Source: Onchocerca lupi
Lineage: Eukaryota; Nematoda; Chromadorea; Rhabditida; Onchocercidae
Assembly: GCA_028564675.1 (NCBI GenBank)
Contig: JAOVVO010000048.1
Location: 1 to 64,000, forward strand
DNA length: 64,000 nucleotides
Direction: 5' to 3'
Within the stretch, counting starts at the first letter, position 1; each line of letters starts with the position of its first letter. The position numbers and the translations under genes were made by a program. Shown piece by piece: positions 1 to 13,519 of the stretch. The notes under the pieces are model-generated. The model was not told the origin of the DNA. It did not search any database and saw nothing but the letters and a program-made list of their open reading frames with translations.

Positions 1-2045
1 GTTGAAAGAACTAGATGACATCTGAACTCTTTTTTTTGTTTAATGAATCATTGGATGATTGTTTGCAATTATTTTATGACTCATCCAAGATTTAGTGTAA
101 TTTAATATTTTCCTTTGATATTCTTAAAACAAACGCAAATCAAAAAAGATAACAAAGATATCGCAATATTGCCACATAACGTGAACTAATTCTTTTTCAC
201 TACTTTTTTATATAGCTAATCGGTAATTTTATTTGAAGTATCTCATACAGAGGTTAATTTAAAGGTAAATTTTTGTCGATTTAAATTTGTTTTATGGGCA
301 GCAGTTTGTCCTTTCGGTCGATTATTTTCTTTTCTATTTATAGATAACACAAGAAATATAATAGCATGTAGCTCAGATAAAACAAGCATGAATAATTTTG
401 ACTTGCCGTTTGCTATGACTTTATTTAATGAAGAATACAATGTCTTATGTTTTGTTGGAAGTTATATTTCCGATGTATGAATTTATATTATTCGAGATTT
501 GTATCTCAAACAACTTCCATTTGAAGTAGCCCAAGATAACTCAATCATTTTGCATTAAGCAGAAAGCATCTAATCTTGAAATTTGTAAATAAGAATACTA
601 TCCAATTTTTAGTTATTTCAGGGCCGCAGAAAAGCATTTTAAATTCAAATAAATATTAACTAACTTAGATCGACGACCCTATTTAATACTCCATTGAATA
701 CTACAATGGTATCAAACTAAACTTTCAATCAACTGATTAGAAAAAATAATCACTGTTTTCTGAAATTCTAGCGGATTGAGTGATCACTATAAGAATGGAA
801 CTGTATGAAATGAAAGGACGAATGAATGGTTCAATTTTATCCATGCCACTACTGAATATAAATATTCAGTTGTATGATCAATGATAAAATAATCGCAGTT
901 CCATACGCTTCGAAGACTAATTTTTGACATGAGAAAGCAAAAATATCAACAGAGTTGTACAGTTATTCCAACTCTGTCTACAGAGAGAAAAGTATTTTAT
1001 TTTTGATATGATCAAGATAAATACAGTGATACTAGCAATCTTTGGAACTTTTATTTCTTGGAAGTTTTTCTTTCTGTAATGATGATAATCTTTGGCTAAA
1101 TCTATGTTCGAATGTTAGACTGTCAAACAATCATACTTTTTAGTGACTGAAATAAATTGAAAACTTTGATATCATTGGAATATAACGATTTTACAGAAAA
1201 TATGAAAAAGTTTTTATAAATTTCAGTTCAGTTTTAATTCTTATCAACATTTTCATCAAAATCTGTCAATAATATTCCGAAGTTTTTTGCTGAGTTTTTG
1301 TAAAGTGAAAAATTTTTTATTTTCCTGCTTTAATTTTCTGAACTTTCAGTAAAAAAATTTTCATTTCTTTTTCATTTTCTTGTAAAAAGGAATTAGTAAA
1401 TTATTATTATGGATGTGTAATAAATATCTCATTTATTACTCGAAAAATATGGATTTTTCAATTTACGCATGGCCATTTATCACGTTATCGCATATGAGTT
1501 ATTCAAAGTTAACTTTAATTTAATTTGCGTATATTTTTACGTTCTCATTTTTATTTATTTTCATTTTTTTTCTTTTAATAGTTTATAAATGCTTCATTTT
1601 TGACTTTCTAACTATTTTATTTGCGTTCGAATTTAAAACATTAAGAAACAATGGGATAGGATAAAACTAAATCTTCAAATTGGAATGGTAAATCGACGTG
1701 ATTGAAAACATGTTTAATCTATAAATTATAAAGGATATATGAGCCACATTTTTCGATATAATTTTATAATTCGCAAAATTCAAAGTGAATTTTTAAGAAT
1801 TATGTAAAAAATGATGTAAAATGCTCTTCACTATTTGTAACAAAACAAATTGGATCATTATTCAATTTTTATCTTCGTATTATATAAAATGCTTTTTATT
1901 TTAAAGTAAAATTATGGTATGATTGTTTTCCGGAACAATGATTCGAACAATACCGCAAAAAAGGAACGCTTCCAATATTATTTTTGTTATTCTAGATAGT
2001 TAATTTCCGCTCTTTCCTTCTTCGCCAGCTTGTAATTATCATCAA
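1..2045. other. non-coding flank, no gene seen
   Basis: AT-rich sequence with no ORF that looks like an exon. The short minus-strand ORF near 243-440 has no recognisable domain and no convincing splice sites. The right end is the 3' flank of the minus-strand collagen. Confidence 0.6.
1895..1900 (-). promoter_or_regulatory. candidate poly(A) signal of the minus-strand collagen
   Basis: An AATAAA hexamer on the minus strand lies about 146 nt beyond the collagen stop codon at 2046. Distance and sequence fit a polyadenylation signal, but such hexamers are common in this AT-rich DNA. Confidence 0.4.
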
Positions 2046-3869
2046 TCACTGTAATTGTTTGAAAAACTTTCTGGCTTTCATAACCCGATAACGTTGTCGA
2101 GCATAAGCATCACTCACTTCAGGCGCTACACCATATTTTCGATGGGGTGGCTCAATTTCATGAACAGCTATCGTTTTTGAGGAACGTGGTGGGCAAGGGC
2201 AATAAGCTGCATCACCACCTGGTACACCAGGTGCACCGAGCTAAAAACATCGATTATTCTTTGAAAATATAATTCTTCTTTTACAGCATTGTTGGCTGAA
2301 ATTTGGCCATATAAGAAACGGAAGATTTTAAGAAAAACATACTTCTCCTGGTTGACCAGGTATTCCAGCAGCTCCTGGTTGTCCAGGTGGTCCTGGAGGT
2401 CCTACTGGACCCATTGGACCAGGTCCAGAAATTTGACCAGGTGCACCAGGTTCTCCTGCTGGACCCATTGGACCTGGTGGTCCTTTCGGTCCTGGAGTTC
2501 TATGCACTCGAACTCCTGGCGATCCTGGTACTCCAGGTGGTCCTTGTTTTCCTGGTAGACCTAAAAAAGTCATAGAACTAATACAGTTGGAAATTTCTTT
2601 TGTAATTTTTGTAACTTGAAAAAGAAAATTCAATATAAATGTAACAACAGGAATTTACCTGGTGCTCCGACATCTCCAGGTTCTCCTGGTGGTCCTGGTT
2701 GTCCCATACCATCAATACCCGGTTTGCCTGGTATCCCAGCTGGACCTGGTAGTCCCACTTGTCCTGGTGGGCCTGGTGGTCCGATTGGTCCAGGTGGACA
2801 AGCAATGCAACCTCCCCGTGTATCGATACCTGTTGATATAGCAATACCAGGTGCTCCTGGCTTGCCATCAAGACCCCGTTCACCTGGTTCTGAAATTTCG
2901 ACAATCTCCAGACTTAATTTTTCAATTTTTTCTCGTGATACCATAAAAAAATAAATGATAAGAAATATTTTTCATGCCTGCTAATCAAAGGAAAATAAAA
3001 TAGTAGTTGATTGTCAATTGCTGGAATTACCTCCTGGTAAACCGGGATCTCCTGGTGGTCCAGCTGGTCCTGGAGGACAACGTAAAGGTTGAAGAGCACA
3101 AGCTGGAAATCCAATACAATCATTTCTGATCTAATAAGTAAAATTTTCAAAATTTTATCACCGTTTTATTCATTCAAGTTACAAGAAGATAAGAATTCTT
3201 ATTTTCATGCCTTTTCATTCATTCCTTATTTATTCTATCTAAAAAATAAAATGTTTCCATTTAGATTTTTTTTCCTCTAAATTTCGTCTTCTAAAATATC
3301 TTTTGATGGATTTCAGCTTACCGCAAATAGCACGACGTTTTTGACGTCGTTTAAAATCAAACGCAAAAGCATGCGATTGTTTTTTGACTGCAGATGCCAC
3401 ATTAACATTCATTATCTCATCCCATGCATCATTAGCTAACACCTAAAATTGTCGTTTTGAATTTGCTCTTGAAAAATTGAATGTTCAGATATCAAATTGG
3501 TTGAAATTTAATGTTCGTTATGATTGAGCATTGAAATGTATGTATTGTAAAAGTATGGTACTATTTTAATCACACATTTCATCTCTACTCGTTTTGCTTC
3601 TTGTAATGAAAAAATTTAAATCAATAAAATATTATCCATCACTTCCTCCAAATCGTATCTCAAATAAACATTATCATTTCCAGCTCCCAAGCTAATATAC
3701 TATTATCATTCAATTAACAAAAACAAACCTTAAACTCATCCATATCATTCAATACTTCATAGTAAAAGCTATTAATATTCTGGAATAAAATACCAACAAC
3801 AATCAGTGATGTGACGATAACCAAGCCACTTGCAACAGATGCGATATTTATAAGCAATTGAGTTCCCAT
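2046..3869 (-). CDS. cuticle collagen (325 aa, six exons)
   Basis: Structural protein of the nematode cuticle, made by the hypodermis. Exons on the minus strand: 3729-3869, 3322-3442, 3031-3102, 2659-2889, 2343-2560, 2046-2240; all phases agree. A hydrophobic segment (about residues 3-26) is followed by a conserved-type stretch with a Trp (exon 2) and a basic RRQKRR cluster (residues 79-84), a likely subtilisin/BLI-4-type processing site. Short Cys-containing spacers then separate Gly-X-Y blocks, including a CIACPPGP segment. After the last triplets comes C-P-C (275-277) and an unusually long, basic 48-residue tail ending KARKFFKQLQ. The acceptor of exon 3 was placed at TTTCCAG because acceptors further upstream give a stop or the wrong frame. 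The start (ATG 3867-3869) sits 2 nt after an AG that could be a trans-splice acceptor or hide an upstream exon, so the N-terminus is less certain than the rest. Confidence 0.93.
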
Positions 3870-5154
3870 TCCTAGAAATTTTTTCTATTAAGTTTGAAAC
3901 TTTGAATTTTTTCTTGAGTTTGCAAATGAATCGAAAAAGTTTATGTGAAATCCGTTCGATATTTGATGGTTATTGGTTTAACAAGAAAACAAAAAAATGA
4001 GGCAATGCCATTTTAATTACATCAATTCTCGACCAATTTTTCTAACATAATTTCAGGAGAATTTCTATCGAAACAGATTTCAATTGATTTCAATTTTATA
4101 GAACTTGCAATTTTTGCTTTTTCCAAATATGCTTATGAAAATAAGTAGGACGCCGAACTATTTTTGTATATTTGATAGCTTTTTTTAGTGATGATGAGAA
4201 TGAATTCTGCATTTGTGATAACTTTAATTTTGCCTTTAATATATTAACTAAATGATTCGTTTTGTCGAATTTAAAAAAGAGTAAACCAATATGAAACAAA
4301 AAAAAGAAAAGTTCTAAACTCGCTTTTAGTTTTCAGTGGAATAGAAGCAAAAAAGAAATTAAAAATAAAAGAAAAATAAAGTGTTCCTACATTTAACATT
4401 TAATCAGAAAAAAAAAAAAAGCATATGTGCAGATAAAATGAGAAGCGATGAGCATGTGATACTTCTACAGCAGTTTTATAAGGCATTTTCGGTACTTAAA
4501 TCAGGCCCACCCATTTTGAAAACTTGTTTGATTTGTGATGGAGAAGAAGAAATGAAGCAGGCAGTGGATATTTATCTTTCTTTCATCTATTTTCTTTTTT
4601 TTTTTCTCTTTTCGATAATTTTTATTTTTTTTTTCCTTTTCTCATGATTATTGTAACATTTTCTATCTACAATTTTCGTTTCTTCTTTTTTTTCTTTTTT
4701 CTGTAGTATTCAAAGAAATATAATTCAATTCAATATTTTTTATTTTCAGTACAAAATCAACAAAATATTTCCCTTTTTCTGACCAATTTCATTCCAAAAT
4801 AAAAAAAAAAAGTTGAAGAAATGAGAAAAAAATGAAATTCGACGCATTTTTCGTCAAATTTTTCTAAAGAGATGATCTATTGCATAAAAAACTTTTTCCT
4901 TTTTTTTTTTTCAGTAATATTTTTATGTATGATATAAATAAGAGAAAAATTATTAAAATTTTGTCCGGAATAAATATTACTGCAATGATTACTTTTTCAG
5001 ATTATTCTTCTTCCATTATTTGATAGATTGAATGAAACGATTCATTTAAAAAATGTTCATTTAAATTTTGGCAATTAATTTTTGCATTCTTTATGTTTTC
5101 AAATATACATTGATTTGTTTATTGTCTCAGTATATCATGCAAATAGATCTCTTA
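3870..5154. other. non-coding, nothing recognised
   Basis: Upstream flank of the minus-strand collagen, rich in poly(A)/poly(T) runs. The ORF at 4381-4647 runs into poly-T low complexity and has no domain. I see no exon I can support. Confidence 0.55.
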
Positions 5155-5170
5155 TTATATATATATATAA
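5155..5170. repeat. (TA)n microsatellite left of the polA relic
   Basis: A short alternating TA tract. With the similar tract at 5600-5613 it brackets the polA-like fragment. Confidence 0.7.
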
Positions 5171-5336
5171 TTTTTTTTAACAAATATTCTACTCATTCTT
5201 ACAATGAAATTGCAGCAACTTCTATCAGATCAATATTCCAGTTCCATATTGATTATTAATTTATTAAGCATTCTGTAAAACTTATCTACCATATTGTTTT
5301 GGTCATTGGATATAATTGTAATCCATAATAATTACA

Positions 5337-5528
5337 ATCCAGTTGGCGGTAATAAATCAAAAAGTTTGTTTGAGTTGAGCCAAATTTTTCCATTATTTGT
5401 TTTTCATTTATATATGTATTTTTAATGGGATCAAAAATTAAAATGTTATAATTCAACAGCTGAAATAAGTCTTTATCTGATGAGATTATCACTATTTTAC
5501 AGTCTTGGTGTTTGGCATATTTTACATC
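5337..5528 (-). pseudogene. polA: decayed bacterial polA (DNA polymerase I 5'-3' exonuclease domain) fragment, probably Wolbachia-derived
   Basis: Reading on the minus strand gives a clear piece of the 5'-3' exonuclease domain of bacterial DNA polymerase I. The hallmark is the SSDKDLFQLL segment (a serine/aspartate motif equivalent to the TGDKDMAQL of E. coli PolA), followed by NYNILIFDP and then EKQIMEKFG. After this the frame shifts; SNKLFDLLPPTG continues in another frame and meets a stop. Before residue 23 the similarity is lost. It is therefore a short, frameshifted relic with no flanking bacterial genes. The piece sits between two (TA)n tracts (5155-5170 and 5600-5613). Filarial genomes are known to carry nuclear Wolbachia transfers, and the Lys/Ile/Asn-rich composition fits that source. 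I could not compare it with Wolbachia directly, so the donor is an inference. Confidence 0.72.
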
Positions 5529-5599
5529 ATAAAAGATCCGATTATATATTTCTAGAAATATAATTATAATCCATAATATTATATTGTTCTGCATTACTT

Positions 5600-5613
5600 A
5601 TATATATATATAT
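5600..5613. repeat. (TA)n microsatellite right of the polA relic
   Basis: Alternating TA tract directly beside the point where the bacterial-type reading frame opens. Confidence 0.7.
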
Positions 5614-8600
5614 CTGATATTTCCGTGCTTTAATATTTCTAACTTTACAATCCGTAAAGTTTTAGTTTTGGAATAAAAAAAAAAAAAAAAAGTGAAAGAA
5701 AACGAAAATGAATCGATAATTAGGACTCTCAGAACATTCATTTTATCCTTTCTTGTTGAAAATTTTTGCCAATTACTAATACTTTAAGTTAGCAGAATTT
5801 CATTCTTATACTAGTAAAGGAAAATCTTGAAAATTCTCGAGAACAACCAGATAATTTTACTATGACTCCCTAATTGTCATATGCGTTTTTCTTGCAAGAT
5901 GATAAATCGATTTCATTCTTTTTTGCTGCCTTATCCTATTATTACATATTTAATTAGCCAACAATTAGATTCTTCCATCTTAAATATTATGTCATGAAAT
6001 ACATATTAAAAATTGCAAGTTTTATAAATGCTTATTTCTTCTGCTTTCATTTTATCATAATTTTTCAATATTCTATCTCAAACCTCATTCTTATCATTTA
6101 CTTTGATTTCTTCCGCTGATGAATTTCCTTGACTATAATAAAAAACAATTGTTGCGGGTTAGAAAATGATAAATAACATGAATATATACTTTTGATCAAT
6201 ACAAAGTAACAGTCAAATTGATCTCATAATTTTAATGAATCGTTCGGTATGCCTTATCATTCAACCTTTAAATTTATTGATTAGATCATATATAGTTAAT
6301 TAATTATACAAAAAAACTAAAGAAATAAAACTAAGGCTTTTTTTGGTTAACGATTTTGTCTTCCAATTCTTTTCCCTGACCCTTCCTATCTCAATTCCAC
6401 TGAGCTAATTTTTTCATGCCAGCATTTGATAATATTTCATTTGATTAAATTAAATATCTAAAATAATTTTTGTAGTTCAATGTTGTTTAAAACTCATTAT
6501 TAGTAGCCACTGAAATTACAATTTTATCTACGATAATTTATGCATTACACAATTAACATTTCTACCACATTTGTAAATATTATGAATTTTAAATTTTTAA
6601 AATTCAAATTTTAAGTAAATTTTCGACTGTCAGTTTAAGAAGGAAGATGATGCCAGTCACAATTTCCGAATTTTTTTGCTTTCTAAAAATATTTCTGCAC
6701 AGCAATTGTTAATTAATAAACATTGAAATATAAAAATAAATGGCCAAATTGTATGATAGTTTGAAACAGGAAATGAAATAATTATTTAGAAATGACACTT
6801 TTTTTTTTTTTTAAATTAGAAATCCTACATTTCCAATTCTTCTTTCATAATTAAAATTATTGAGGACAGTTTTTGCAAAAAATTATTTTTCGCTCATTTG
6901 AAAAATTCAATTAAAGAATGGCTGTTGTTGAAAAAAATAGCAGCTATTTGCCAAGTAAATATATTCTTTTTCATACAAAATAAAAATTGCCTACGGCAGT
7001 ATTTTTTTAACGCAGAAAATAGCTTATCACGAATGATCATAAGAAAAACGTTATCACTGAATGAGGAATGAATGAATAGTAAGATAATTCATTTAAAATA
7101 ATTAAATTTTTTTCAATGCAAATATATTACCAAACAAAGAGCTACATTTCAGTTGTTATAAAACAGCAATTTAAGCAATTGAACTATTGATTTAATGAAA
7201 AAAAAAAGGGAAAAAAGGTAAAAAAACATACATAAAAAGACAAGAAAATAATTTTGAATAATAAATGACAATTCCAAACTTACTTGTTCATCAATTTTTT
7301 CGTTCATTATTTTTTTTTTCCTCTTAGCAAACAGGTTCTTTAGTTGAAATAAACAAAACGAGACAATTAAATGAAGTTTCAAAAAATTAAGAAGAGAGGC
7401 GAGGAAACTTTTTTTTTACATATATTTTTTTTTCTGAATAATTGGATGGGCCTGTAAGAGAAATCATTGGTGGAGTCATTAAAATGAGACAATAAAATGA
7501 AGATTCAGGAAATTGAGAAGACAGAAGAGTAAAATTCTTTTTTTTTTGAATAGTTGGACAGAGAAAAATCACCTGCTAGAGATATTCCGATTGGTTTACA
7601 ATATGAATAATTGTCAATGATTTTAATATTAAGATCAAGTTTACAGATATATCTGTTGAATTTCAATTCGATTTATAATTAGAAAAATGTCACAGATATC
7701 GCAACAGATCCCAACCATACGGGGTAAAACAACGATTATATTTGTAAATTGCTCTGATTTTTGTTCACTTCTTTATAATTTTCATTTCAGTTACATAATT
7801 TTACATTACTTAAATCGACAACCAAATTCTAGCTTAATTACCTTTTTTTCTCACAGAATTTTTCAAGAAAAAAAAAGAAAAAAAAACATTCATTATCATA
7901 AACGAAAGTTTATCATGCACTCTTTTGCACTAATTTTTTCAATTAATGGTCAGTTAATTTTATTCAAGAATTTACTGATAATTGCATTATCGATGGAAAT
8001 TTCATTTTTTTTTTCTTTCCATTTCTTTTCAATTGGTAGTTTTTTTCATACCGAATAAAAACCATTTTTCATTATCATTATCAATTAATAAAATATAAAA
8101 TATGTCTGTAAACTGATTCAGTAAATTTGTTAAAAATTTGATTTTGTACAACAATTACTTTTCAGTTTCGAATATTTGACAATTAGACATTACAAAAGCA
8201 ACATTAGGACTATCCGAATAAATTCAAGAAGAAGAAGTAAAGTGCATATTCGGAAAAATCTTTAATCGCATTATGGATGAAATGAAGAATATTATCGAAT
8301 ATGCTTTCTTTATTTGATTATTTACATCCAAAAAAAAAGAAAAAGTTGACAATTTAATCTTTTAAACTGATCTATCGATTTATTTTATTGGCTGACTGAA
8401 ATATTAAAGTATTGATAAGAGCTACTTATAGAAATCAGTGATTGAACTTCAAAAAATCTGCATCATATATTTTTTTAATTCGGTTATTTCCATTCATAAA
8501 CAGGGACCAGAGAAATTCTAATGGATGAAAACCGGTGGAATTCCAATCCATTAAATTGGTTTACATGCATGGACAGGTAGAAATGATCAACAAAAATATT

Positions 8601-11600
8601 TTCACGCAATTAACAATTTCTTTTTTACATTCTTTTCAATCGATTGAATTTTCTTTCCCATTTTTTCGAAAAAAAAAAAAAGAACAAGAAGATGAAAATC
8701 CTACCCTCCAAATGGATAATTTCAGCAGTGAAACTGGGAAGATATTTTCAAGTTTTTGAGGTGAATATTTTTTTATCATTCAGTATCAGCTCATTTATTT
8801 TATCACTCACATGAAATTTCTGTACAGTGGATTTTTCACTAGCAGTAATCTATTAAATAGCACATTAAATTCAAATTCAGAATTTTTATTAGAGTTCAGG
8901 AAAATGAATGAGTGTCAGCTATGATATTATGATTTATTGATTTTTGCAATTTTCAAAATCTCATAAATGCAAAATTTAAAAATCATCTACAAGTTAGAGC
9001 ATTAATCCCTTTCCTTCTTCTTTTAATTTTAAGGACTTTATTTCAAGAATTTGAATAAAAATTACTAAATTTAAGCGCAAGTTTTCAGTTTGGAAGATTT
9101 ATTTAGAACTTTTCAGAAATATTTGCACTTCTAGTTCTTTCTTACTCAAAATAAAAAGAAATTACAATAAAATCCTAATTCAATGTAAATAAATGTAGTT
9201 GATTAGTTATTCATTTCTTTTTTTCCTTTCCGGATTAGTTTCAATTTACGGAATCATTTCCTTTTTATGCCCTGCTGAATCGGAATGAATCTAAAATAAA
9301 CAACACATCTTTACTATGTAACATACATTTCATCACTCTAAATGATTTTAATTAAATAAAATTTCAAAATCTTAAATTCAAATTTCTATATTTTGTTCTT
9401 ATTGATATGAAATCAATTGGAGTTCATGCTTCAGCGTTTTCCTTATCATTGCGATCTCTCATTTTAATTTGAATAAAAAAAGAAAAAGAAAAAAAAAACT
9501 GATTTAAACTATCGAAAAAAAAAAAGATTGCGACAAAAGATTAATTTATAAGTTAACAAATATTATCGATTCAAAAAACATTCAAAGTTGGTGAATTTTG
9601 CATAATCGCTAAAAAATGTTTAATTGGTAAATATTTTAGAGGAAACAATGTAATTCTTTGCTTTACGTTACAAGTTTTTACAGATCGTTTTGCTAAAAAA
9701 AAAAAAACGCAAATTGATGAAATTTTTTTTAATATGAAATTATTGAACAATTTTATGATCGTAAAATATTCAATTTGGATCAATTTGCTAACACAAAAAT
9801 CTCATGATATAATTATCAAACTCTTCATTTGTATTATATCGCATTTTTTATCTTGTTAAAAGGGAAAAAAAATTTGCAAAAAAAATCGCTTTTATAAATT
9901 ATTGTCAAGAATATGTCACATCAGTTTACATTATATGCTGATATTTTATAGATCAAATAATTTCAGACAATAATTTTTCAAATAAATATTACAAATGAAT
10001 AATAATTATAAGAATGATGATCAAAATATATTTATTTTCATGTTTAAAATTCAGTGATTTTTTTTAAATCGAAGAAAATTCTTTTAATTATTAATTTTTT
10101 CAAATAGTTGAGAAAGGAGAAAAAAATTAAAAAATGAAACAAATGATTTTCTGAAATTTCACATTCTTCATTTGCATATTTTTGCAGCACTCATTAGATT
10201 TAGCGTTTGGGAAAAAATGAATGAAAGAAAACGAACAAATGAAAAAAAAAAAACCATATTATTGAACTTCTCTTCGATAATATATACATTGCATAATGCG
10301 ATAATAAATGCAAAATTTAATTATTCAAAATTTACTTTTTTGAAATTTCGAAAATTTTTGAGAAATATTTGTTTGAGAAAAGTTGAAATTAAATGTTCCC
10401 GTTTTAAGATAATATAACTTATTTATTTGATTAATAATAGCCTTTCATTTCACAAAGGATCTAATAAGCAAATCTTATAATATTTCAAAGTAATTCCGTC
10501 TTTATCATCTAACAAATTTCCATTAATTGGATAAAATAACAATTGCATTGTTATCGTTCGATTACTCAAATATCGATTCATTTCTATAAGATATTTTTAA
10601 AATTTTTTAATATTTTTAGAAATTTTATTCCATTGCCCGTCGAATTTCGATTTCAACGTTATTATTGTATTCTATGCTGAAGAAACTTAAATTGGATTGC
10701 TTACAAAATTAAATTAGTAATATTGAACTAATATAATTGCTGAAATTTAGTTGAATTTCAGAATTTTAACTTGAAAAGAAAAAAAAAAGTAGAACACTTC
10801 AAAGAATCTGTTTTAAATGGTAAATGTTAAAAAATCATTCAAATTGCTATAATTTGAGGTTTCTTGAAAGAGTACAACTTACTAAACATTTAATTGAAAT
10901 TCATTATTCAGAACTCCAAATGTTTCCGCGCTTTTAATTTTATATGCAAAGAATATTATGAAAGTAGCAATTTATGAATGATATAAATATTAAAAAATAC
11001 TGCATCATGTGTTTCAAATAATAAAATGATTAAATCGCATTGCACTTCTCAAAAATATAATTAATTTGAATTTTACGTTTTTCCTTTTCTTTTCATCTAT
11101 TCTCTGATGATTTTGCAAGAATGCAAGATCATTCAGGAACCAGTATTTTTTCTCCACTTTTCTTCTGTTGAATAATAAATCAAATTTAGAATGTATTTCT
11201 TATTTTAACAATAAAAATAATAAAAATTGAAGTTTAGATTAAGAAAAAATTTTCAATAATAATACTTAATTTAGTACTATAAATCTTTAGTTTCCGACTT
11301 TATTCAAAAAAAAAAAAAAAAAAAAACTTTACTTTTTTGAAACAAATAAAGAAACGTAAAGATGTCTAGTACATATTAATGTTTATGTTTATACATATTA
11401 ATTCCTATTCTAGAAAACAAAAAAATTATTGAATAAAATATGAAAATTTCATTCATATTATTCAGTATTTAATTGAAATCAAAATACCTGATAATAGATA
11501 CAGGCATCTTTAATATTAAATATCAAATTTCAAACTCGTTATGTAAAAATAATGACCAAAATAAAATATTCATCAGTATATATTATCCTTCATTTATAAG

Positions 11601-13519
11601 TATTGCCTGCTGTACTTAACATATTTGCTTATCATTTTATCTATGATAAAAATGTAATAATTTTGATAGGTGAAAATATTGATAATTTTCAGGATAGTGA
11701 ATGATAAAAGAAGCAATAATAAAAGAATAAGTGAAGAAAAAAATAATGAAAATAAAAGAGTATTTCTATATTTATCATCATTGCAGTTATGAAAAAAATA
11801 TTATCCGAAAAAGAAACTATCCAATCTTTTTTTTATTTATAGCATTTTATGAAATATTCATAAAGTGTAAATTATTAAAAACTCAGAAAAAACATGAATA
11901 ACCGAATGAATAATGAAATAATCATGAATGATGAATAATCTAGAAAAATGAAGAAAAAAGGAACGAACATAAAAATTGTAAGAATACACATTTAATTAGC
12001 AAATTTTATTAAGCATAAATGTTATTTGGCAATGTTTATAATGACCGATATTTTGCTTAAATTGAGAAAAGTATGATGACAATCGAGAAAAACAAAACGG
12101 TTGTTTGAATTTGTCATGATTCGGTTTAGAAAAAAGATGCTTCCCAAAAATAGACGAAATGACTGCTTGATTATTGATCATGAATTTTGATTTGAAAAAA
12201 AAAAAAAAGAACGGAACGATAGCTCATGATCTAAAATCACTAGTTATTCTCAAGAAGACTCAATCATAGGCATCTATTCAATAGGAAATAATATTAAGTA
12301 ATAACATTTGGACAATCGGATAATTGAAATGATCATGTCAGTATTTTCAATTACTATTCTGAAAATTCAGTAATTTACATAAAATAAATAATATTGCTAT
12401 AATATGCATGAGAAGAATCAAATTAAGAACTGATATGACAAGTTCAGAAAATCTTCACTTACATTTTGGCTGTTTCAGAAAGATTAAATTAAGAATTGAA
12501 ATGACAATTTGAAAAAAAAAATTCATTTAAGTTTCGTTTTTATTTCTGCTAGAAATAAACATATAATTATTGTATACTATATTTTTGAAAACTTTTTTCT
12601 TTCACTTTAGTTTCATGCATTTTTTTTCTTTTTTTTTCAAAGCAATTGAAGAGAAATCGACAAATCTTTTTTCTAATCCATACAGTATAATCTTTCATAA
12701 ACTTTTGCTTATGATACTGGCAAAAAAATGGAGAAAATGACTGTAAAAAAGAATTATTGCACAATAATTTGTAAGATGAAATCGGACGCGGTAGTGTAAC
12801 CGTTACCTGTTATTAATTTTAGCAATCCTTCTCTATATAAACAGAAACAAACTTGTTTCTTGTACCAATTCGACCTTCATTCATTAGGGGAAATTTTTCA
12901 TCTTTTAAAATATTCGGAAGCATTTTTTTTTCAATGGTTTGAAAATTCAAAATAATAATGATTCAATTCTTAATCCAAATAAATTCATCAAAAACTTCAA
13001 AGAATTATATTTGCATTTTTTTTTTTTTTTTATAATAATTGGATAAAAAATTAATTTAAATAATATTAAATACTTATAGCATTGCTCTTTAAATATTAAT
13101 AAGAACTGCAATAATAATTTCTGGTGACACACTCGCAATTACTAAATTAAGTATCAATAGTAACATAATAAATCAATTTGAAATTGAAATGAATCATAAT
13201 AGTTGGATAAAAATTAACTTGAATAATAATGAATCAAAGAAGTTCCATCGGTTTAAATTGCAGTAGAAGAATGCATTGAATGGTGGCAATATTTGAACAA
13301 GAATTGAATTGAATTGAATTAGAGTTTTCATATCGAATTAATTTTATTTATTTTGAAAATATCAAATTAATACTAATATTTAATGCAAGTTAAGGCATCA
13401 CAAATGTCACTGAAAGACATTTTAACTTAATATTAATATTTGAATTTGATTTTTCAATTTTCTTGATTGAATATAATATGCTATTTATTTTTTTATTGCT
13501 AATATGAGTAAAACTTGTT
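5614..13519. other. 8-kb gene-poor stretch
   Basis: Very AT-rich DNA with many homopolymer runs. Open frames here (for example near 7687-8058, 8535-8759 and 10172-10417) are lysine/phenylalanine/isoleucine-rich, lack plausible paired splice sites and show no domain. A TATATAAA box-like sequence occurs near 12834, with no gene start recognised next to it. Confidence 0.55.

Noticed and set aside
2289..2954. Plus-strand ORFs over the minus-strand collagen, some Pro/Gly-rich
   Set aside because: Antisense or other-frame shadows of Gly-X-Y exons. The minus strand gives a complete collagen with matched splice phases.
3100..3130. Frameshift in the minus-strand collagen at the exon 2/3 junction
   Set aside because: Acceptors at TTAG or ATCAG give stops or the wrong frame, but the TTTCCAG site at 3103-3104 restores frame exactly, so the gene is intact.
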